7,574 nt of DNA from Pseudomonadota bacterium. Lineage in GTDB: Bacteria; Desulfobacterota; Desulfovibrionia; Desulfovibrionales; Desulfovibrionaceae. Positions 1-7,077 of the stretch are shown one piece after another (positions within the stretch are counted from its first letter, which is position 1; every line of letters begins with the position of its first letter). Under the pieces are notes generated by a model, which saw nothing but the letters and a program-made list of their open reading frames with translations, was not told where the DNA came from and did not search any database. Made by a program: the position numbers and the translations under genes. The stretch is from contig JAEZEM010000080.1 in NCBI GenBank assembly GCA_023417745.1, positions 1 through 7,574 of the forward strand, in the 5' to 3' direction.

Positions 1-952
1 TTTCCGACCCGGGCAGGGCGAGCTGTCCGGCCCGACACAGGAAAAACAGGGTCAGGGCCAGGGCTTCCCGGGCGTCGGGTCCGGTGGCCGGACCGCCCGG
101 CGAGGCGGCGGCCCCGGCGGCCAGCTCAAGCAGCGCCAGCGCCCGGTGGCGAGGCAGGTGGCGGGCGGCCACGGCGGCATGAGCGGCCCGGCCCATGGCC
201 TCGGCCACCCGGGGCTGGGCCTTGAGGAAGCGCAAATGCTCGTCGAGTTCCAGCACGTTCTCATAGTAGAGCGCCTCGGTCCCCGGGACGAACAGCGTCT
301 CCACTTCCGGCGGCTGGCCTTCGGACACGGGCAGGCAACCGCTGGAGGCGGCCTCGAACAGGCGTAGGTTGACCTCGCCGGCGATGCACTCGTTGGGGCA
401 GGCCCGGGCGTCGTCGTAGACGGCGGCCAAGGCCGGGCCGTGGGCGTCCTGGCAGGGGACAAGCCCGGCGGCGGCCAGATGTTCGGCGAACCAGGTCCGG
501 CGGCGGCGCTGGGGCGTGATGCGCCCGACAAAGGCCAGGTCGCGGCTGCGGGCGGCAAAGGGCACAAACGGCCTGGCCTGGCCGCTCCAGGTGATCCAGG
601 CCGTGCGCGGCACGCCGGCGGCGGCAAGGGCTTCGGCCTGGCCGGGCTGGGTGGAGGCTACGGCGTGGAAAAGCCTGGCGTAGTGGCGTTGCCAGAAGAA
701 ATTGAGATGCGGATCGTGGGCCCAAAAAAGGACCGGGCAGGGCGCGGCGTCCGTGTCGGTCAGGATGACCCGCTTGCCCAGGTGCTCGTGATGGATGACG
801 CAGTCCGGCGGCTGGGGCAGCCCGGCCAGGAGCTGCGGCAGGCTGACGACGCCGGCCGGCGGATCAAGGTCGGTTACGGCAATGCCCAGTCCGGCAAAGG
901 TCGGACCCAGGGAGGAGTGGATGAGGCAGACGTTGCGTATCCGGGCGGCCAT
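1..952 (-). CDS. CgeB-like GT-B family glycosyltransferase (C-terminus beyond window)
   Basis: This reading frame stays open for 317 codons from an ATG at 952 and leaves the window at base 1, so the C-terminus is missing. The clearest part is residues 194-275: VNLRLFEAASSGCLPVSE, an acidic stretch, then a closing GRAAHAAVAARHLPRHR. This matches the C-terminal nucleotide-sugar-binding half of the Glyco_trans_1_2 / CgeB-type glycosyltransferases. The N-terminal half (RIRNVCLIHSS as first strand, FWAHDPHLNFFW near 76-87, RDLAFVGRITPQRRRR near 137-152) fits the same layout. Such enzymes move a sugar onto an acceptor, often in surface polysaccharide or protein glycosylation; donor and acceptor cannot be read here. 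After about residue 280 an Ala/Gly/Pro-rich linker leads into a further, cut-off segment. No good Shine-Dalgarno sequence precedes the ATG. The frame is open upstream to about 1110 but contains no ATG, GTG or TTG, so 952 is the only reasonable start. Confidence 0.8.
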   Translation of the reverse strand, partial: MAARIRNVCLIHSSLGPTFAGLGIAVTDLDPPAGVVSLPQLLAGLPQPPDCVIHHEHLGKRVILTDTDAAPCPVLFWAHDPHLNFFWQRHYARLFHAVASTQPGQAEALAAAGVPRTAWITWSGQARPFVPFAARSRDLAFVGRITPQRRRRTWFAEHLAAAGLVPCQDAHGPALAAVYDDARACPNECIAGEVNLRLFEAASSGCLPVSEGQPPEVETLFVPGTEALYYENVLELDEHLRFLKAQPRVAEAMGRAAHAAVAARHLPRHRALALLELAAGAAASPGGPATGPDAREALALTLFFLCRAGQLALPGSE

Positions 953-1062
953 GGCTGGGGGAGGTTTGTCCCGCGCCCGGCGGGCCTTGGCGAGACGTTT
1001 GGGCGCTTGAGCCCGGCTGGGGGGCCGGCCGCCGTGGGGGCGGTCGGCGTCCTTGGTTTGCG

Positions 1063-1093
1063 TCCCGCTTCGCCGGGAACCGCCGCGAGGCGG
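1063..1093. repeat. Two small tandem hairpins in the 953-1182 gap
   Basis: In the gap between the CBM48 gene and the glycosyltransferase gene there are two adjacent inverted repeats. The first is TCCCG/CGGGA (1063-1067 with 1074-1078, six-base loop). The second is CCGCC/GGCGG (1080-1084 with 1089-1093, four-base loop). Neither is followed by a T-run on either strand, so they are not classic intrinsic terminators. They could be Rho-dependent pause structures or chance in GC-rich DNA. I see no other gene or clear promoter in the gap. Confidence 0.3.
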
Positions 1094-1182
1094 CTTGCGG
1101 CCTGGGCGTCGTCATGCCCGGGCTGGCGTTCCGGCCAGATTTTGGCCCGGTCTGGAAGCCGCCGGTCCGGGCTGCCCGGGCG

Positions 1183-1491
1183 CTAGACCATGACCACGGA
1201 ATTTTCGCAGTCGCCAAAGGGGCTGAAGGCGTATTTGTCGGCCTCGGGGTCGCTGATCCAGACTTCCCCGTCGATCAGATAGCGAAACTGGTATTCGCGG
1301 CCGGCGGGCAGGTCGAGGGTGGCGGAAAACGAGCCGTCCTTTTGGTGGCGCATGGGCGCGGCGGCCACGTCCCAGTCGTTGAATTCGCCGACCAGATGGA
1401 CGCCGGTGGCGTTTTTGGCCTGTTCCTTGGTCAAGGTGAAGGTGACCTTGCACACGGGCTTGCTTTTGAGCGGCTTTTTTTTCAGCGACAT
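1183..1491 (-). CDS. Small free-standing CBM48 / AMPK-beta-type glycogen-binding protein
   Basis: The product is 102 residues and consists almost wholly of one isoamylase-N-terminal-like early-set domain (CBM48, related to the glycogen-binding domain of AMPK beta). A basic leader (MSLKKKPLKSKP) is followed by VTFTL, then GVHLVGEFNDWD (30-41), a beta hairpin SFSATLDLPAGREYQFRYL, and DGEVWISDPEAD (74-85). The paired Trp residues that stack on glucan in AMPK beta are present as W40 and W78, and R70 sits about where the sugar-contacting Lys lies. Such proteins bind alpha-glucans without catalysis. No signal peptide is seen, so it is probably cytoplasmic. The start at 1491 is chosen because AAGGAGG lies just before it; the frame stays open to 1551 without a comparable ribosome site. 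It lies 140 bases behind the response regulator on the same strand. Its client enzyme or polymer is unknown. Confidence 0.85.
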   Translation of the reverse strand: MSLKKKPLKSKPVCKVTFTLTKEQAKNATGVHLVGEFNDWDVAAAPMRHQKDGSFSATLDLPAGREYQFRYLIDGEVWISDPEADKYAFSPFGDCENSVVMV

Positions 1492-1493
1492 AA

Positions 1494-1536
1494 TCCCTCC
1501 TTGGGGCGACGGCCCCAAGCCGACCGGACGGTCGGC
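1494..1536 (-). promoter_or_regulatory. Tandem hairpins covering the ribosome site of the CBM48 gene
   Basis: Reading the minus strand towards the ATG, two perfect hairpins stand next to each other. The first is 1520-1525 with 1530-1535 (GGTCGG type, four-base loop). The second is CTTGGGGC/GCCCCAAG, 1500-1507 with 1512-1519 (eight base pairs, four-base loop). The last bases of the second stem (AAG) are the first bases of the Shine-Dalgarno AAGGAGG, so folding would hide half of the ribosome site. This is seen directly in the sequence; a role in translation control is inference. Confidence 0.5.
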
Positions 1537-1563
1537 GGCGGCACGGCGCAATGTGGAGTCCTA

Positions 1564-1586
1564 GCCAGGAGGTATCCCCTCCTGGC
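1564..1586. repeat. Perfect 9-bp inverted repeat between response regulator and CBM48 gene
   Basis: GCCAGGAGG (1564-1572) pairs exactly with CCTCCTGGC (1578-1586) around a five-base loop. On the minus strand it lies 46 bases after the response regulator stop and is not followed by T residues, so it is not a standard intrinsic terminator for that gene. On the plus strand a CTTTTTT run follows 13 bases after it, which is too far for a textbook terminator. It may act as a 3' stabilising stem, a weak terminator or a processing site between the two minus-strand genes. Confidence 0.45.
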
Positions 1587-1631
1587 GGCGAAGTAAAATC
1601 TTTTTTGGGAAGCTCGCGTCCGGCCGTCCGG

Positions 1632-2027
1632 CTACAGCACGGACTCCTTTTTCAGCGTTTCCACCATGGCCGCCAGATGCAAGGGCTTGGTGAAATAGCA
1701 GGTGGCGTTGCCCCGGAAAAATGAGGTGGCCACGTTTTTGACGTCGTCGTGGCAGGTGATCATCACCGCCTTGGCTTCCTGGCCCGGAGCCACGCCGCGC
1801 GAGCGTTCCAGTTCGCGGATGGCGGCCAGGGCGGCGTGGCCGTCCATGACCGGCATTTGGATGTCCATAAAGACGACGGAAAACGGCTTGCCGTCGTCCA
1901 GAGCCAGGGTGAAAAGATCGAGGCCCTCGCGGCCGTTGCCGGCGCAGACGCACTGGCCGTATGGGGCCAGGGTGGCCCTCAGGGTGATCTGCGAGAGCTG
2001 GTCATCGTCCACGATGAGAATTTTCAT
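1632..2027 (-). CDS. Stand-alone CheY-like response regulator (receiver domain only)
   Basis: The product is 131 residues, the length of a single receiver domain with no output domain. It begins MKILIVDDDQLSQ, giving the acidic Mg-binding pair around D7-D9. VVFMDIQMPVMDG places the phosphorylated aspartate at D55. T91 in MITCHDD is the conserved Thr/Ser switch, and K114 in YFTKPL is the conserved lysine followed by cis-Pro. All catalytic residues for phosphoryl transfer are therefore present. Such proteins pass signals by protein contact or act as phosphate shuttles. No histidine kinase is encoded in the window, so the partner is elsewhere. The start at 2027 is preferred over an upstream in-frame ATG at 2084 because the domain begins here and a purine-rich AAGGGGGG stands before it. 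It is the promoter-proximal member of the leftward set with the CBM48 gene, divergent from plsC. Confidence 0.9.
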   Translation of the reverse strand: MKILIVDDDQLSQITLRATLAPYGQCVCAGNGREGLDLFTLALDDGKPFSVVFMDIQMPVMDGHAALAAIRELERSRGVAPGQEAKAVMITCHDDVKNVATSFFRGNATCYFTKPLHLAAMVETLKKESVL

Positions 2028-2060
2028 GACGCCCCCCTTGGGGTCGGCCCGCCTGGGCAG

Positions 2061-2096
2061 GCAAACCAGTTCTCCTGTAGCCAAAAAAGGGTTTGC
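2061..2096. repeat. Inverted repeat GCAAACC-N22-GGTTTGC in the divergent control region
   Basis: The two perfect 7-base arms lie at 2061-2067 and 2090-2096, separated by 22 bases that include an A6 run. They sit 34 to 69 bases upstream of the response regulator start and about 140 bases upstream of plsC. The arms are less GC-rich than the surroundings, so a chance match is less likely than for the GC-only stems. The arrangement could be two half-sites of an operator or a weak RNA stem in the response regulator leader. No regulator family is recognisable from it. Confidence 0.35.
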
Positions 2097-2140
2097 GAGG
2101 CAAGGCCGACCGGCAATACCCGAGAGGGGGACCGTGAGGC

Positions 2141-2169
2141 TGGATTTTTTCGGCGCTGAGCACTAGGAT
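2141..2169 (+). promoter_or_regulatory. Possible sigma-70 promoter for the plsC-rnj operon
   Basis: TGGATT (2141-2146) and TAGGAT (2164-2169) are spaced 17 bases apart. The -10 matches the consensus at four of six positions and the -35 at three of six. Transcription would start near 2176 and give a leader of about 55 bases containing the hairpin at 2182-2205. The match is weak, and other starts in this 205-base region are possible. Confidence 0.3.
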
Positions 2170-2181
2170 AGCAGGCGGCCC

Positions 2182-2205
2182 GGCCAGCCCCGTAGCGGGG
2201 CGGCC
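2182..2205 (+). repeat. GC-rich hairpin in the plsC leader
   Basis: GCCCCG (2187-2192) pairs with CGGGGC (2196-2201) around a TAG loop. Outer GGCC arms (2182-2185 and 2202-2205) extend it to ten base pairs with one bulged A. The short run CTTTTCCC follows at once. This looks like a weak intrinsic terminator or attenuator placed 27 bases before the plsC start codon, but the T-run is short and broken. Confidence 0.35.
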
Positions 2206-2232
2206 CTTTTCCCTCGGCAAACGGGTGCGACT

Positions 2233-2942
2233 ATGCGAGCTGTGCTGTTCAAACTGGCGGTTGTGCCGCTGACGTTTTTTTTCTCCAGCCTGTGCTGGCT
2301 GACCGCGCGCCTTGGCCGTGACGGTCGGCTGTCCCACGCCGTGGAGTGCCTGTGGGCCAAAAGCCTCGTCTGGACGTCCGGCGTCCGGCTCGAAGTCGAT
2401 CTCTCGGCCCTTGATCCCGACCAGACCTACATCTTCATGGCCAACCACCAAAGCCACATGGACATCCCGATCCTGTTCGCCGCGCTCCCGGGCTGGAATT
2501 TTCGCTTTCTGGCCAAGGAAAGCCTGTTCAAGATTCCGGTCTTCGGTCCGGCCATGCGCCGTATGGGCCATGTGGCCATCGACCGGGGCAACCGGCGCAA
2601 GGCCATGGACTCCATCCAGGAGGCCGTGGACCTCGTTTCCCGGGGCATCGGCCTTTTGGTCTTTCCCGAAGGCACCCGGTCCATGGATTTCACGAAGCTT
2701 CAGGAGTTCAAGACCGGCGGCATGATCGTGGCGCTGAAATGTCAGGCCCAGGTGGCCCCGTTGGTGCTCGTGGGGTCCGGGGGCGTGTTGCCCAAGCACG
2801 GCCGTCGGTTGGTCCCGGGCGTGGTGCGGCTGCGGGCCTTGCCGCCCTTTGACGCTGCCGCCCTGTATACGCTCAAAGAGCGTGAAAAGTTCAAAAACGA
2901 CCTCTGGGACCGCATGGACGCGGCCTATCAGGAGATGCGCGC

Positions 2943-2946
<4 letters not shown>
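2233..2946 (+). CDS. plsC: 1-acyl-sn-glycerol-3-phosphate acyltransferase (PlsC-like)
   Basis: This 237-residue protein has the ordered motifs of the PlsC/LPLAT family. The HX4D catalytic box is NHQSHMD (H72, D77). A middle motif FLAKESLFKIPVFG (92-105) is followed by VAIDRGNRRKA. FPEGTRS (144-150) binds the phosphate of the acceptor. A late VAPLVLVG (174-181) completes the set. The reaction expected is transfer of a fatty acyl group to the sn-2 position of lysophosphatidic acid, giving phosphatidic acid at the inner membrane face. A hydrophobic stretch at residues 4-25 (VLFKLAVVPLTFFFSSL and on) is a likely membrane anchor. Length is normal for the family. The ATG at 2233 is the only start after an in-frame stop at 2164; its ribosome site is weak. 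Its stop overlaps the rnj start in ATGA, implying coupled translation. The substrate could also be another lysophospholipid, since motifs alone do not fix specificity. Confidence 0.88.
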
Positions 2947-4598
<1,652 letters not shown>

Positions 4599-4614
4599 CG
4601 CGGGAGAACCGTTC

Positions 4615-5388
4615 ATGAAGGTCTTGCGGGTGCGCCACGGCGACGCCGCCTTTTACGCCCAGCTTCTCATGGAGCAAAACGCCGTGCGCTGCCTGGACAA
4701 AACCCTTGGCCTGGACGCGCCCATCCCCCTGACCGAGGTGTCGGTGCTCCCTCCGGTGACGCCCTCGAAAGTGGTCTGCGCCGCCGGCAACTTCCGCGAC
4801 CGGCTGCGCGAGATGGGGCGCGACCCGTCCGATGGCCCCATGCTCTTTTTGAAGCCGCCCTCGGCCGTCATCGGTTCGGGCCAGGCCATTGTGCTGCCCC
4901 GCGCCGCGGCCCGGGTCGAGGCCGAATGCGAGCTGGCCCTGGTCATGGGCCGGACCTGCCGCAACGTGGCTCCGGCCGATGTGCCCAAGCACCTTTTCGG
5001 CCTAGCCTGCGCCAACGACGTCACGGCCGTGGACCTGCGCGAGCGCGACGAGACCCTGGGCCGGGCCAAGGGCTACGACACCTTTGCTCCCATCGGTCCC
5101 TGGATCGAGACCGATCTCGGCGATCCGGCCAGCCTTGTCCTGCGCCTGTTTTTAAACGGCCAGGCCGTGCAGACGGGGTCCTGCGCCGACATGGCCGTGG
5201 GGCCGTTTGCGCTGGTGAGCTTCGTCTCCTCGGTGATGACGCTTTTGCCCGGCGACGTGATCCTGGCCGGTTCGCCGGCGAGGCCGTGTCCGCTGGCCCC
5301 GGGCGACGAGGCCCGGGTGGAGATCGACGGGGTGGGGGTGCTGATAAATCCGGTGCGGGCCGAGGACGAGGCCGCGCCCCTGCAGTAG
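4615..5388 (+). CDS. Fumarylacetoacetate hydrolase (FAH) family protein with altered active site
   Basis: This 257-residue protein has the FAH C-terminal domain fold. Family landmarks are FLKPPSAVIGSG (78-89), the acidic metal box VEAECELALVMG (E104, E106), CANDVTAVDLR (D135), AKGYDTFAPIGPWI (K152) and LPGDVILAGSP (211-221). Members include acylpyruvate hydrolases, oxaloacetate decarboxylases, hydratases and isomerases acting on 2-oxo acids, usually with Mg or Mn. The presumed metal ligands are all kept. In the segment NFRDRLREMG (59-68), family members normally read NYxxHxxE. E66 is kept but the His position is Arg63, and the usual GTPAG loop is GSPAR. Substrate is therefore uncertain and hydrolase activity is doubtful. 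The start at 4615 has GGGAG before it and follows the rnj stop by 16 bases; the frame is open further upstream only as a shadow of rnj. It is the last gene before a terminator. Confidence 0.85.
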   Translation: MKVLRVRHGDAAFYAQLLMEQNAVRCLDKTLGLDAPIPLTEVSVLPPVTPSKVVCAAGNFRDRLREMGRDPSDGPMLFLKPPSAVIGSGQAIVLPRAAARVEAECELALVMGRTCRNVAPADVPKHLFGLACANDVTAVDLRERDETLGRAKGYDTFAPIGPWIETDLGDPASLVLRLFLNGQAVQTGSCADMAVGPFALVSFVSSVMTLLPGDVILAGSPARPCPLAPGDEARVEIDGVGVLINPVRAEDEAAPLQ

Positions 5389-5395
5389 AAACTTC

Positions 5396-5426
5396 GCGCC
5401 CGGTCCGTCCGGGCGCTTGCCTTTTT
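5396..5426 (+). terminator. Intrinsic terminator after the plsC-rnj-FAH operon
   Basis: GCGCCCGG (5396-5403) pairs perfectly with CCGGGCGC (5409-5416) around a five-base loop. TTGCC and then TTTTT (5422-5426) follow. It starts eight bases after the FAH-family stop codon. The T-run is offset by five bases, so it is good but not ideal. Confidence 0.7.
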
Positions 5427-5445
5427 CCAGAAAGCGGACTACTAG
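5417..5445 (+). promoter_or_regulatory. Possible sigma-70 promoter for rpsB-tsf
   Basis: TTGCCT (5417-5422) and TACTAG (5440-5445) are exactly 17 bases apart. The -35 matches consensus at four of six positions and the -10 at three of six. The -35 lies in the tail of the preceding terminator. Transcription would begin near 5452 and make a leader of about 90 bases before rpsB. The position is sensible, but the -10 is poor. Confidence 0.35.
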
Positions 5446-5466
5446 CCGCAGTTCTCCAAACACGCA

Positions 5467-5519
5467 CGCCCCGCGAGCCAATCCTGGGTGCCGGATGGTC
5501 CGGCCATATCGGCGGGGCG
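5467..5519 (+). promoter_or_regulatory. Structured rpsB leader RNA, candidate S2 autoregulatory site
   Basis: A long-range helix CGCCCCGC/GCGGGGCG (5467-5474 with 5512-5519, eight perfect pairs) encloses 37 bases. These hold an inner hairpin GCCGGA/TCCGGC (5490-5495 with 5499-5504, three-base loop). The structure ends 12 bases before the rpsB Shine-Dalgarno AAGGAG (5532-5537). In Escherichia coli, ribosomal protein S2 represses rpsB-tsf through a folded leader, which is established. That this leader does the same is inferred from its position and fold only. Confidence 0.5.
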
Positions 5520-5542
5520 GAGGGACAACCCAAGGAGTTCCC

Positions 5543-6319
5543 ATGCCTTACGTTACCATGAAGCAGCTGCTTGAGACCGGCGTCCACTTCGGGCACCAGA
5601 CCCGTCGTTGGAATCCCAAGATGCGTCCGTTCATCTTCGGGGCCAGAAACGGCATCCACATCATCGACCTCCAGCAGACCGTCAAGCTGTACCAGAAGGC
5701 CCACGACTTCATTTCGAACGTCGTCGCCGGCGGCGGCCGGGTCATCTTCGTCGGCACCAAGCGCCAGGCTCAGGAGTCGGTGAAAAAGGAAGCCGAGCGC
5801 GTCGGCCAGTTTTCCGTCACCAACCGTTGGATGGGCGGCATGCTCACCAACTTCCAGACCATCAAAAAGAGCATCGACCGCATGAAGAACCTCGAACGCA
5901 TGTTCGAGGACGGCTCCATCAAGCGCTTCCCCAAAAAGGAAATCGTCATGATGGGCCGCGAAGTGGGCAAGCTCAACGAGAACCTGGGCGGCATCAAGCA
6001 CATGGATCGCCTGCCCCAGGCCGCCTTTATCATCGACCCCAAGCGCGAAGAGATCGCCGTGCAGGAATGCCGCAAGCTTGGCATCCCCATCGTGGCCGTG
6101 GTCGACACCAACTGCGATCCCGACGTCATTGACTACGTGATCCCGGGCAACGACGACGCCATCCGGGCCATCAAGCTCTTTGCCGCCAGCATCGCCGAAG
6201 CCTGCATGGAAGGCGCGGCCCAGAACAAGGACGTCGAGCCGGTTGCGGACAAGGACGAAAAGCCCGAAGCCGCCCCGGTCGATGAAGCCGAAACCGCTAC
6301 CGAAACCACCGGCGAGTAG
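5543..6319 (+). CDS. rpsB: Small-subunit ribosomal protein S2 (uS2)
   Basis: The product is 258 residues and matches bacterial S2 along its length. It begins MPYVTMKQLLETGVHFGHQT and continues RRWNPKMRPFIFGARNGIHI. FVGTKRQAQESVKKEA, NRWMGGMLTNFQTIK, a coiled-coil region around 108-148, LPQAAFIIDPKREEIAVQE and PIVAVVDTNCDPD follow. S2 sits on the solvent side of the 30S head-body junction, helps S1 bind and joins late in assembly. The core ends near residue 224. The last 30 or so residues form an Asp/Glu/Ala/Pro-rich acidic tail (from about 228) that makes the protein longer than the 241-residue E. coli S2. The start is fixed by AAGGAG five bases before the ATG. It is cotranscribed with tsf, whose ribosome site overlaps the rpsB stop codon. 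A leader structure suggests autogenous control. Confidence 0.98.
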   Translation: MPYVTMKQLLETGVHFGHQTRRWNPKMRPFIFGARNGIHIIDLQQTVKLYQKAHDFISNVVAGGGRVIFVGTKRQAQESVKKEAERVGQFSVTNRWMGGMLTNFQTIKKSIDRMKNLERMFEDGSIKRFPKKEIVMMGREVGKLNENLGGIKHMDRLPQAAFIIDPKREEIAVQECRKLGIPIVAVVDTNCDPDVIDYVIPGNDDAIRAIKLFAASIAEACMEGAAQNKDVEPVADKDEKPEAAPVDEAETATETTGE

Positions 6320-6331
6320 GAGGATTCCCCT

Positions 6332-6934
6332 ATGTCGGCTATTTCCGCTGCCAGCGTGAAGGCCCTGCGCGACAAAACCGGCGCGGGCATGATGGATTGC
6401 AAGAAGGCTCTTGGCGAGTGCAACGGCGATGAAGAAAAGGCTGTTGCCTGGCTGCGCGAGAAGGGGCTGTCCAAGGCCCAGAAGCGCGCCGGCCGCGCCA
6501 CCTCGGAAGGGGTGATCGGCTCCTATATCCACTCCAACGGCAAGCTCGGCGTCATCGTCGAGATCAAGTGCGAGACCGACTTCGTCGCGCGCTCCGAGCG
6601 CTTCCTGGAGTTCGCGAAAAACGTGGCCATGCAGATCGCCGCGACCAACCCGGTGTGCGTTACCCCCGAGGAAGTGCCGGCCGACCTGCTCGCCAAGGAA
6701 CGCGAGATCTTCAAGAACCAGGCCATGGAAGAGGGCAAGCCCGAAGCCATCGCCGAGAAGATCGTCGACGGGCGGGTTAAGAAATTCTACAAGGAAATCT
6801 GCCTGCTGGAGCAGCCGTTCATTAAAGACGACAAGGTCACCATCAAGGACCTGATGAACGAACTCATCGGCGTCATCGGCGAGAACATCCAGGTCGGGCG
6901 CTTTAGCCGCATGGCCCTGGGCGAGGACGCCTAG
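6332..6934 (+). CDS. tsf: Translation elongation factor Ts, short form
   Basis: EF-Ts is the nucleotide exchange factor for EF-Tu, releasing GDP so that GTP can bind. The N-terminal UBA-like module is clear (SAASVKALRDKTGAGMMDCK, then WLREKGLSKAQKRAGR). The core carries the EF-Tu-contacting T82-D83-F84-V85 in KCETDFVARSERF. The C-terminal module ends near DLMNELIGVIGENIQVGRF. At 200 residues it is much shorter than the 283-residue E. coli protein and resembles the compact Thermus-type EF-Ts. It has one core subdomain and lacks the coiled-coil insertion. Compact forms are known to work as dimers in Thermus, so the same is possible here (inference). The start has AGGAGG eight bases upstream, beginning inside the rpsB stop codon. 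The gene is followed 20 bases after its stop by a strong terminator. Confidence 0.97.
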   Translation: MSAISAASVKALRDKTGAGMMDCKKALGECNGDEEKAVAWLREKGLSKAQKRAGRATSEGVIGSYIHSNGKLGVIVEIKCETDFVARSERFLEFAKNVAMQIAATNPVCVTPEEVPADLLAKEREIFKNQAMEEGKPEAIAEKIVDGRVKKFYKEICLLEQPFIKDDKVTIKDLMNELIGVIGENIQVGRFSRMALGEDA

Positions 6935-6954
6935 GCGGCCACGCACTGATGCTT

Positions 6955-6981
6955 AAACGGGCCGCAAGGCCCGTTTTTTTT
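6955..6981 (+). terminator. Strong intrinsic terminator after rpsB-tsf
   Basis: A nine-pair perfect stem, AAACGGGCC (6955-6963) with GGCCCGTTT (6968-6976), is closed by a GCAA tetraloop of the stable GNRA type. It runs into a T8 tract (6974-6981). This is a textbook Rho-independent terminator and the strongest in the window. It separates pyrH from tsf at the transcript level. Confidence 0.93.
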
Positions 6982-7010
6982 GAGTCGCAGAGTGAGCCCG
7001 CCAGGGTTTC

Positions 7011-7077
7011 GCTTGCATCGCGGCCCGATGCGGGCAAGATGGCGCAACCGCCCGGCCGGGCGGGCGTCGCCTTGCCC
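7011..7077 (+). repeat. Overlapping, mutually exclusive hairpins in the pyrH upstream gap
   Basis: The 259-base gap between the tsf terminator and pyrH holds no gene I can support. It holds a hairpin 7011-7020 with 7026-7035 (six perfect inner pairs plus an outer part with two G-T wobbles). It also holds a longer nested hairpin: GGGCAAG (7032-7038) with CTTGCCC (7071-7077) enclosing a perfect 16-base palindrome (7048-7063, CCGCCCGGCCGGGCGG). The two structures share 7032-7035 and cannot form together. A T6 run lies further on (7168-7173). No clear -10/-35 pair stands out for pyrH. Confidence 0.45.

Noticed and set aside
52..725. Two further minus-strand frames (52-627 and 261-725) within the glycosyltransferase
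   Set aside because: Both are out-of-frame shadows. Only the frame starting at 952 gives a protein with family motifs.
440..1186. A 248-codon plus-strand open frame over the glycosyltransferase and the following gap
   Set aside because: It is antisense to a frame with a clear glycosyltransferase domain. Its own product is Gly/Arg/Ala-rich with no motif.
1601..1606. T-run after the hairpin at 1564-1586 read as a plus-strand terminator
   Set aside because: The gap between stem and T-run is about 14 bases, and no plus-strand gene ends nearby.
2076..2103. Minus-strand TTGCCT with CTACAG/TACAGG as a response regulator promoter
   Set aside because: The -10 matches consensus poorly and its spacing is ambiguous (17 or 18 bases).
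2002..2799. A 265-codon minus-strand open frame spanning the divergent region
   Set aside because: It would overlap both the response regulator start and most of plsC in the wrong frame, and its sequence has no recognisable domain.
5021..6946. A 641-codon minus-strand open frame opposite the FAH gene, rpsB and tsf
   Set aside because: It lies antisense to three secure genes and crosses a terminator and the rpsB leader. Its product is a His/Asp/Gly/Val/Leu-rich sequence typical of antisense frames in GC-rich genes, with no domain I recognise.
7014..7041. TTGCAT with a 17-base spacer to AAGATG as a pyrH promoter
   Set aside because: The -10 has only two matches to consensus and the spacer is itself a hairpin arm, so I do not support it.
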